Program-made: the position numbers and the translations under genes | The notes under the pieces: model-generated | Database searches by the model: none | What the model saw: the letters and a program-made list of their open reading frames with translations, nothing else | What the model was told of the DNA's origin: nothing | Shown: positions 56,524 to 64,000 of the stretch, in pieces | Layout of the letters: each line of letters starts with the position of its first letter | How positions within the stretch are numbered: position 1 is the first letter of the stretch | NCBI GenBank assembly: GCA_035771175.1 | Contig: CM069589.1 | Coordinates: forward strand, 29,964,201 to 30,028,200 | Length of the DNA: 64,000 nucleotides | Reading direction: 5' to 3' | Origin: Paratinospora sagittata | Lineage: Eukaryota; Streptophyta; Magnoliopsida; Ranunculales; Menispermaceae

Positions 56524-57047
56524 TGTTAACTTAAATGGTTCATCACTTAGCTCGTCCCTGAATATACTGTGATAAAATATATTTTGATGATCACAAACAA
56601 AGTCTTATTCAGTGCTAAATGTGCGTTTATCAAGATTTTATCAAAGCACCCAAGGAAAGTAAAAAACCAAGGAACGACTCTATCAAGGAACTCAAACGAT
56701 TCGATCAAGCTTCAAGTTTACATCTCTCGACCAACGTTCAAGTCATTCAACTCCGCACAAAGATCTTATTGTAGATCTCATAATGAAGAGTTGGATTTAA
56801 CGATTATGAGAAATACACAAAGTATTTAAGGTATATCTCTCTCTAATCGTTATTGCTCAAAATGTTCTTCAAAACCATGCATAAATCATCTGCATATGTT
56901 TTTCAAATCTGCATGTTTTGATCATATGTTTTACGGTATTTCAAATGATTTAATTTTATATATTTAATTTGAAATATACCTAGTTTTTATTCGCATTTAT
57001 TGAATATTTAATCGCGAGTCAAAACTACTTTTAAAGAATTTTTCAGG

Positions 57048-57710
57048 ATGCTAATGATTTAGCAGCGCTCTCCTGAACTTGTTAATTCAAGATGCTGATA
57101 ACGCTCAAGGTTGAATTGAACTGATTTATTAGGACGCTTACTTATATAGTAGCAACCTCATTTATTAGTCAACCTTTGAAGTTGTCAGGAAGCTGACTTA
57201 ACATCAGCTCACTGAAAGATGTTTTAAGTTCTTCAAAGAATGTATCTTTGAGGACATTGATAGTTATAAGTTGAATAATCTATCAGGACGCTACCTGGAT
57301 AGCAGTGCCCTCACCTTTTGGGAATCAACTTAGTAACTTTCAGGACGCTGATTGTCCTTCAGCGTGCTTGTATTTGATTTCAAATATTCTTAACTAGTAG
57401 GACGCTTACATTGTTGTAGCGGCCTCGTATTATGTCTTATGTTTTAAACTTGTAGGACGCTTACTCGGAAAGTAGCGCCCTCATGTACTTACTTGTTTTA
57501 AAACATAGTAGGACGCTAACTGTGCATTAACGCCCTCGAGGTTAAGTCATTTAAGTGTCAAAGTTAGTCAGGACGCTTACGAGTTAATAACACCCTCATT
57601 AAAGTGTTCAGCAGGACGCTTATACGTAATGAGCGCCCTCAAGGAACAAAATGACAAAGTTGATATTATGCGTCAGGACACTGATTATGGAATTAGGACG
57701 CTAATTCAAC
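57048..57710 (+). repeat. Hairpin array type 1 in C+
   Basis: About twelve units, consensus GGACGC, inner stem-loop, GCGCCCTC. Inner stems: GCTAA/TTAGC (57050), TACT/AGTA (57136), AGCTGA/TCAGCT (57188), GCTA/TAGC (57285), ACGCTGA/TCAGCGT (57342), TAC/GTA (57400), TACT/AGTA (57455), TAA/TTA (57515), GCTTAT/ATGAGC (57616). Spacing 50-70 bases. Confidence 0.8.
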
Positions 57711-58729
57711 AACCGTCATTGTTCGAACAAGTACACTTTATAAGTTTGCTTTTTCAGAATAGAGTCCCTTTGCACAAAGTCTTTTTCAGACTTATCAGAG
57801 ATCTTCTCTGATACATGAAATAAGTTTTTCTAAAACTTTCTTTTTTCATTAAATTTGAAGAGAACTAGAATGTTAGTGAAAATTATAGTTGCCATTTTCA
57901 TATAACATTCTAGTTGTTGTGTGTAAACGTTCATATTATTTGAACTTCAAATGTCTAACGACTATGTCCCACTAAGTCTATAAATACCAGCACTTAGGAT
58001 CAAACAACTTGCCAATTTGTTTGTATTGTGCCAATCCTTTTTGAAAGTTAGTCTATGTCAAAACGTTTGTCATTATCTAAACTTTAAAAGTATTTTTCAC
58101 TGATACCTTTACATATTCAAAAGATTTCCATACTAAGCTTATTTTCATTCTATCTTTGAAAATCTATTTGATCTGGTATCAACTCAAATTCTCAACATCG
58201 ATTCATACTTGGTATTATTCTTGCTGAAGATAGAATTTGAGATATAGTTCATGAGAAATACAATTGTACTTGATTTTATATCTTAAGTACTGTATTGAAC
58301 TATATTAGTAGTTGCGTTAACTATTGATCACTAAATCATAAGTTTTCATCCTTATATTTTATATCTACTTTAAAAACTGTCTGTGTCCTTGATTTACACT
58401 AGTCCTTCAATTTTCAAATCAATGTTTATTTGGTATCATATTATTTTCAAAGAAGCACTGATTTTCATCACATCATTCATGCTTTTCAAAACTGCACTTG
58501 AGCTATACCGAACATTGAAAGGTAAAGGACTGTAAGTGTATTTCAAATTAGCATTACGTATTTTATATTTCATATCTTTGTAATGTCATATATTGAGCTT
58601 AATTGTAAAGTGGCCTACTCAGTTATAACCAACATTATTGTGTTGTAATGCTGGTGTGTTTCTGGACTGAAACAACTAGGACAAGTGAATGTAGTTCACT
58701 TAATAATTTCAGGATTGAAATCATGTTAA

Positions 58730-59030
58730 GGTTATCTCTGAACCTGTAAAAGAAAAAAGGTTCATCCTCACCTGCAAGTAGGACATCGGTTCATCCTAAT
58801 ATAGTAAAAGGATAGATGCGTCCTTAACCTGTAAAATGATAGGTTATCTCTTAACCTGTAAAAGAGAAACGGTTGTTCCTCATCTCGTAAAAAGATCACG
58901 GTTCTTCCTTATCCCGTAAGAGGAATGTGGGTTTTTCTTCATCCCAAAAAAAGGAAATTTGGTTCATCCTTAGCCCGTTAAAGGATAGGTTTGCCTTCAA
59001 CCTGTAAAAAGACAGTTGTAATGGTTTGGT
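58730..59030 (+). repeat. Hairpin array type 2 in C+
   Basis: Units with loop core ACCTGTA or CCCGTAA: TCCT/AGGA near 58757, ATCCT/AGGAT near 58793, TCTCTT/AAGAGA near 58847, TTCCT/AGGAA near 58907, ATCCTT/AAAGGAT near 58966. Confidence 0.75.
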
Positions 59031-59273
59031 TCTCACCCGTAAGAGAATCAGTTAGTGGATTGAGAAAATCCTAATCGGGAGATTAGGTAGTGGACGTAGG
59101 CTCGGCCGAACCACTATAAATCTTGTGTGTTTCATGTTTGCAATTTAGTCTGTGTTCTAGTTTTGCATTCAATTCCAATACACTTACGTATATTACAAAA
59201 GTTAATTGGAAGAGATATTTAAAATTGACCATCACACCCAATTCACCCCCCTCTTGGGTGGACCAACACTTCA

Positions 59274-59831
59274 CTATTCCATGCACTATTGGAAATCATT
59301 TCTTTGGGAGAGCTTTATGTGATTTGGGAGCTAGTATCAACTTGATGCCCTTATCTATATATTAGAAACTGGGTTTGGGGGAGGCAAAGCCTACAACTGT
59401 CACCTTGCTGCTTATTGGTCTCTTAGCTATCCAAGGGAAATTGTTGAGGATGTTCTGGTAAAGGTTGATAAATTCATCTTCCAATTATTTTGGACATGGA
59501 AGAGGATTGCGAGATTCCAATTATATTAAGAAGGCCATTTTCAGCTACTGGGAGGACTCTTATTGATTTGCAGAAAGGAAAGTTAATTATGAGAGTTCTA
59601 GATCAAGAGGTCACATTCAATGTCTTCAAGGCGATGAAGTTTCCTAAAGAATCAGATGAATGCCTTAGAGTTGATGTTGTTACTGCCCCTGTTACTTTTG
59701 ATCCTCGTGAGGACACGATGGTTAATACTTCTTTAATGGACAAGCTTGAGTATAGTGGATATCGGGATTTGTTGAAGGAATTTCCAAAAGAAAGGGTTGT
59801 TATCGATGTTCTTCTTGATGGTCCACCTTGA
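59274..59831 (+). pseudogene. H protease region, C-terminal part and tail (after C+)
   Basis: Resumes in the frame broken by C+ with [20 protein letters not shown], then NLMPLSIY and a TAG (59363; the family has Phe-Arg there). After a small deletion near 59480 it continues DMEEDCEIPIILRRPFSATG, where the family Gly of LGRPF is Arg. The tail (VLDQEVTFNVFKAMKFPKES, LLKEFPKERVVIDVLLDGPP) ends at TGA 59829-59831, followed by the GGAGGCAACCCAATG phrase. No reverse transcriptase. Confidence 0.87.
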
Positions 59832-61490
59832 AGTACAAAGAAAGTCAGGCTGATGACTATAAATCAAGTGCTTGTTAGGAGGCAACCCAATGATTATTTA
59901 TTTATTTATTTATTTTGTTTATTTATTTATAGGATTCCTTTGTTGTTGAAATAATTTTTTATTCTCTTTCAGGGTTCTAAACAAGTTTTGGGGTCCTCCG
60001 GGCTATTATAGAGAGGAAGAATGAAGATACTCAAGTGGAGGTTTCTACCCGTGTTGGTTAAGGGGGTTTTCACAACTTATTCTTTTTATTATATTTCTTC
60101 TTTTTTTATATGTTTGGCATTGAGGACAATGCTTTGTTTATGTTTAAAGGGAGAATTTTTGATTTTTGTCATGGTTAGGATGTGTGTTTAAGCATGTTTT
60201 AGGATTAGTTTAAGGTCATGTTATTTTACGAGCATTTATTTGGTTTTATATATTTATGGATGGCCAATGATAAAAATAGCATTTATTTGAATATAACTCT
60301 AGGAGAATGTAGAAAGTTTATCATAAAGTATGTGTGTTTGATTTGATTCCTTGACATGTCTTGTTTGAGATTCTTTACATTTTTTATACATGGTTATGAT
60401 CGTTGAACCACTCATGTTTAAAGTAGATAATTGCAAGTTAAGTATTATTAAGATCTTTATGAACTTTAAAACTTGTTTGATCATCACTTGAGGCGAAATC
60501 CTAGAGATTACACTATTAGGAAGATGATTTAGGCCATGTTTGGATAGTTTGAGCCATTAAGCCAACCTATTATTAATTATACCCTTAGTCACCCATTTTT
60601 TTGAGCTTATTAACCTTTTTCTTGTTACCTATGAGTAATAGCTAAAGCCACATTTTTGAAATCTTGTTTTTCATCCTTACACCCTTTAAACACTTTGTCT
60701 ATGGCGCTTATGATGGAGTATATATTTATTTGAGGATGAATCATGGGAATGGAAGGTGACGAATATGAAAAGGTATCTGGAAGAATGTTTGCTTCATATA
60801 GAAAAAAAAAAGAGAGAAAAAAAAATAGAGCAAAAGAAAGAATGCTACACCATGTATTCAAAGAAATAAGTTTGGGGTATAGTAATTCTTCAAATGAAAA
60901 AAAAAATTAAAAAAATATGAAGAATGAAAGCAAACAATGGAAGAGTTGAAGAATTCAAAATTTTGGGTTGGGTATATATGTGCTATATCATGGCTATGGT
61001 TTTATGTGACGTTTTGGAGATTAACAAAGATGTTTAGGGTGTTTTGAGCCTAATTATTACATGTTTTTACCCTACCTTTTGTCCTAAGCCTTACATTATA
61101 ACCTGTAGAAGTCCTATTGATTCTTAGTGGTGTGCAATTTACATTAGTGGAGAGTGGTGTGAAAAATAAGCCTATGGAGTTCAATTTCAAACTATATTTT
61201 GAGATCATGTGTTTTTTGCTTGGTTGCCTTTATATATGATGTATAAGTGATTTCATGTGGTTGATTATGTATTTACATTTTTAAGAGTCAATGATGAGGG
61301 ATGATAAGAGTTGAATTGAAATTCTAGACATCTCCCATAGCTTCGAAAATTTTCTAGAAGTTATTATAGTTCATGCATTTGAGGCCATGTATGTCCATAT
61401 ACCTTTCAAACCAAATCTTTGTTTGTTTTAGGAATATGGTAGTATGGTGTGAATTAGGTTTGTTTTCCCTTTGTTGGGGATGATCAAAGT
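59832..61490 (+). other. H 3' non-coding region
   Basis: Collinear with 39800-41397. A-rich tracts at 60800-60915. No coding potential is recognised. Confidence 0.75.
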
Positions 61491-61511
61491 CCTAAGTTTG
61501 GGGGTACTATT
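61491..61511 (+). other. H polypurine tract
   Basis: CCTAAGTTTGGGGGTACTAT precedes the 3' LTR. Confidence 0.82.
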
Positions 61512-62517
61512 TGATAAGTGGTTACTTAGGCATGTTTTAGGATGGTTTTATAGGTGTTTTAGGGTGATTTATGCATTAGTTTAGTATGTTTATGTTAGTT
61601 TTGATGCATTTGTTAGTTTAGGTGAAAGTTGGTTTTTATGCAATTTTTTCGGTTTGTTAGTTTATAAGTTGGATCAATTTATGTTTCAAGTGAATTAATT
61701 ATTTGTTTTGCATTGTTTTGTAGATATTTAGACGTGTGGAAGTGAGCATGAATGATGGACACAACGTATGAGAAGCCTAGATTATGATTCATGAAGCAAA
61801 CAAGTCAAAAAGTGGAGAAAATTGGCTAAGTCCACAAGGGAAATGAAAAAGATAGCAGAAAAATGCACAAAAGGGCCGTAACTGGGCCCTGTGGCTCCGA
61901 GAAAAGTGATTTTGCGCGAATTTTGTATTTTGGCCATAACTTTCTTCATTTAACTTCGAATTGGAAGTGGTTTGTTTCTTCTTCTTCCTTACTTAAAATA
62001 CTATAAGATGAGAGGATTTTGAGGGGGATTTGTAGTGGAGAACAAGAAGAAAAACGACGAGGAAGAAAGCAGAGGTGCGATTCAAAATAGAAACTTTCTA
62101 ATTTTGTTGCGAAGTTTCCTAGTTTGACTTGGACTTCTCTTGGGCGACTTCCTACGGACTTGTGGCTCTATATAGACCATTATTTAGGGTTTCTAGAAAG
62201 GAGAGAGAAGAACAAGCTGAAGAAAAATTGGATCGAAGGAGCCGAAGAATGTGAAGTTGGAAACAAGGGAGCATCTTTAACATCTTCCAACTGGTTTTCT
62301 AGTTTCTTCTTATTTCTATTCAACACGTTCATCAATATTTTTATGTTTTCTTCTATGTCAATGATGAGCTAAGTTGTTTGTCTAGAATTACAATTGGATC
62401 TCATATGGATATTGATTTTTATGTTTGATTTTAGATTTTAATTTATTATTTAGAGTTGTTTATTTTAATTTATTCTTAATGCTTCTAATTACTTGATCAC
62501 TAATTAAATGATTTGTT
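61512..62517 (+). repeat. H 3' LTR, truncated by Copia I
   Basis: TGATAAGTGGTTACTTAGGC to ATGATTTGTT; the remaining third is expected beyond I, outside the window. Confidence 0.88.
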
Positions 62518-63110
62518 TGTTGGAAGAAACACCCAAACCCTCTAATATCACAAATTCAATAAAGAAAAGAACAATAGAGATCAACACCCACAACTCAAAG
62601 ATATATGTGGAAAAATCCCAAAATTAGGGAAAAAATCACAGACAAAAATAATCCACTGTCAATTAATAAGTACCTCGGAGGAATTAAACACCTCAAGTAC
62701 TTCTACACCAGATAATACACATATTTGAGACTTTGGTAAAGAAGAATAAGAGAAAGAGAATACTCAAGAGAAAACTAGAACTTCAACCGCGTCACCTGCA
62801 CAAGTTCTAAACTCTACACACTCTTTTACAAAGCTTTCAAGGACGAAGCTTCATCTTCTTCTAGATCTCACTCACTAGTTGGGATGATCAATAAAGAATG
62901 AGAGACCTCCTATATATAAAATTTCTAGTCATAATAGTTAGAAATCGTAACCAACGAGGACTCCTCATTCTACACTAACATGGTTTCCTTATTCAAATAC
63001 AACTATATCATAAAACACTTATCCATATTTAGAAAGACCTAATTACTTTCTAAATACATGTTTCATGTTCTAAAACAACAAGGAATTCATGTTTGAGCCA
63101 AAATCCAACA
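62518..63110 (-). repeat. I 3' LTR
   Basis: Plus-strand ends TGTTGGAAGAAACACCC and GCCAAAATCCAACA; on the minus strand it begins TGTTGGATTTTGGC. 593 bases. The TATA-like TATATATAAAA near 62908 lies in the expected U3 region on the plus strand only, so no promoter is claimed. Confidence 0.88.
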
Positions 63111-63125
63111 ATCTTCACCTTGGCG
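63111..63125 (-). other. I polypurine tract
   Basis: On the minus strand CGCCAAGGTGAAGAT directly precedes TGTTGGATTTTGG, the classical arrangement in Tork-like Copia elements. Confidence 0.82.
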
Positions 63126-63350
63126 AAAACACCAATGCTTCATCCCAGGTTTTTGCCCCTTTGCCCTCATGGGCCATGATACTCAATGCTGAGAATCACC
63201 CAAGTCCAAGTCATCCTTGAACTTGCCAATGGGAACCCATTTTTTGATCAACCTTTTAGACCCAGAGCTTGCTCCACGTGCTCATCCTGGTTTGCCCATC
63301 AACACATACAAGTTTATGTTTTGAACACCTTTCATGATCATAGTAGACTT
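63126..63350 (-). pseudogene. I remnant of pol C-terminal end
   Basis: In broken frames, VPIGKFKDDLDL lies shortly before the polypurine tract, resembling the last residues of Copia pol after RNase H. Everything from integrase to RNase H is absent between here and the protease. Confidence 0.5.
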
Positions 63351-63660
63351 CTAGAAAACTTTCAATACTCCATCTTTACCAGAGTACCAATAACCTTTGG
63401 AATCTAACTTGGAAAGAGAAATCAGATTCTGAGTAAAACTCGGCACATGTCGAACATTATGAAGTGTAATAACGCGTCCGTCAAACAACTTCACCTGAAC
63501 TTCACCCACTCCCATTATTGGCCTTTGGGAGCCATCAACCATTGACACAAACTCGCCACCAGTACACTTGCATACTTGCCAAACTATGCCTTGTGTACAC
63601 ATATATGATGTGTGGCCTCGGTATCAATCACCCAATTGCCCTTATGTTGTAAATCTTCAC
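63351..63660 (-). pseudogene. I aspartic protease
   Basis: The open segment (63351-63602) encodes GGEFVSMVDGSQRPIMGVGE, VKLFDGRVITLHNVRHVPSF and NLISLSKLDSKGYWYSGKDG, the Copia protease C-terminal blocks. Immediately upstream the active site reads VIDTEATHHI (about 63605-63635), with Glu where the family has Gly (DTGA or DSGA), and the frame shifts. It would be inactive. Confidence 0.82.
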
Positions 63661-63772
63661 CATTAATAGATGCCATAAGAACAAAATTACCTTTGAACTC
63701 GACAACATTCAGATTGGTACCGTCGTCATAGACATTCTTATTTCCCGACATGGAGCTATTTTCCGAACTTGC

Positions 63773-64000
63773 TCATTTTCCTTTCCAATTCTTGCAATCT
63801 TTTCTTAGGTGCCCTGATTGCCCACGCCCCCAACATGTCCCCTTCACAAACTTTTTAGGATTCCCCTTCTTTCCACCTACTGCCAATGTCGAACCCTTAG
63901 AAGAATCATTACCAGCACCTTTTAGTCTTCTATCTTCAGAAAATAGCGTACTAGTAGCTTTTTCAAGATTTACAGTATCTTTTCCATACATTAACGTAGT
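63773..64000 (-). pseudogene. I gag C-terminus with mutated zinc knuckle
   Basis: KATSTLFSEDRRLKGAGNDS, a Lys/Gly-rich linker, then CWGRGQSGHLRKDC followed by KNWKGK. The knuckle pattern C-x2-C-x4-H-x4-C has Arg in place of the second Cys (one base, TGC to CGC). The N-terminus is outside the window. Confidence 0.82.

Larger units (their letters stand above)
56524..59268 (+). repeat. C+: complete solo LTR of the long-LTR Copia family
   Basis: Begins TGTTAACTTAAATGGTTC and ends GGGTGGACCAACA; 2745 bases. Perfect 5-base target duplication CTTCA at 56519-56523 and 59269-59273, inside the protease gene of H. No primer site, genes or polypurine tract: a solo LTR formed by recombination. It defines the termini used to interpret C0, C-, D and L. 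Hairpin array type 1 at 57048-57710 and type 2 at 58730-59030. Confidence 0.96.
41419..62517 (+). mobile_element. H: Athila/Tat-type gag-protease Gypsy with nested G, C+ and I
   Basis: Order: LTR (41419-41498 plus 53132-54619), tRNA-Asp-like primer site (54626), gag, protease (split by C+), short tail and stop (59831), 3' non-coding region, polypurine tract, 3' LTR (61512 onward, cut by I at 62518). Reverse transcriptase, RNase H and integrase are absent. It is a different subfamily from A0/A1: the LTR starts TGATAAGTGG and Gag has a cysteine motif. The left LTR is preceded by H-type 3' internal sequence, so the structure is an LTR-sharing tandem. Confidence 0.85.
62518..64000 (-). mobile_element. 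I: minus-strand Copia (Tork-like?), gag-protease type, cut by window end
   Basis: Read on the minus strand: gag zinc-knuckle region, protease, a short remnant of the pol end, polypurine tract, then the 3' LTR. Integrase, reverse transcriptase and RNase H are missing between protease and the tail. It is inserted into the H 3' LTR with left flank TTGTT. The other end lies outside the window. Confidence 0.8.

Noticed and set aside
57048..57710. Regularly spaced repeats as a CRISPR array
   Set aside because: The window is plant nuclear DNA, units are degenerate with variable spacing, and no cas genes are present. They lie inside an LTR.
59123..59365. An 80-codon frame crossing the C+ right boundary as a real fusion gene
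   Set aside because: The first part is LTR sequence and the second is the H protease; the open frame across the junction is fortuitous.

Overview
This window is plant nuclear DNA, most likely from a eudicot (AT-rich, intron-poor, dominated by Copia, Gypsy, Helitron, hAT and MITE sequences). I see no intact host gene. Nearly everything outside about 35.0-39.8 kb is nested, decayed transposable element. The species cannot be told from the sequence alone. Labels used below are mine: A0, A1, H, J, F = Athila/Tat-type Gypsy; G and B1, B2 = one chromovirus family; C0, C-, C+, D, L = long-LTR SIRE/Maximus-like Copia; E, I = other Copia; K, M = other LTR-like blocks.

Layout. 1-4.76 kb: end of a C-type LTR (C0), a Gypsy leader with a perfect tRNA-Asp primer site and probable LTR (M), then the start of a minus-strand Copia (D). 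4.76-19.27 kb: A0, a minus-strand gag-protease Gypsy, split in its reading frame by a complete plus-strand relative, A1 (8052-16493, 5-bp target duplication GTAGG). A1 itself holds a solo chromovirus LTR (B1). 19.27-23.32 kb: two long Copia LTR segments (C- and L). 23.3-32.3 kb: a decayed autonomous Helitron (helicase remnants, possible captured RING exon, 3' hairpin), split by Copia E with a 5-bp A-tract duplication; E contains a Gypsy LTR fragment (F) and a solo chromovirus LTR (B2, perfect duplication GACTC). 32.6-35.0 kb: LTR-like K, holding a 555-bp hAT MITE with a perfect 8-bp duplication. 35.0-39.8 kb: non-coding-looking DNA with a 56-bp mini-Helitron and a Mutator-type MITE. 39.8-62.5 kb: Gypsy H, whose 5' LTR is also the 3' LTR of a truncated upstream copy. 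That LTR is split by G, a chromovirus whose own 5' LTR holds solo LTR J; H's protease gene is split by solo LTR C+ (2745 bp, perfect duplication CTTCA). 62.5-64 kb: Copia I, inserted in the 3' LTR of H.

Three themes stand out. First, the long Copia LTRs carry two arrays of short hairpins. In these, the stem sequence varies from unit to unit and between copies while complementarity is kept, and a third GC-rich hairpin array recurs in L and in the apparently unrelated K. Second, four element bodies (A0, A1, H, I) keep gag and protease but lack reverse transcriptase, RNase H and integrase, so they would have depended on helpers. Third, the chromovirus G has an additional sense reading frame upstream of gag. 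All coding regions are broken by stops or frameshifts, so no element here looks autonomous now.
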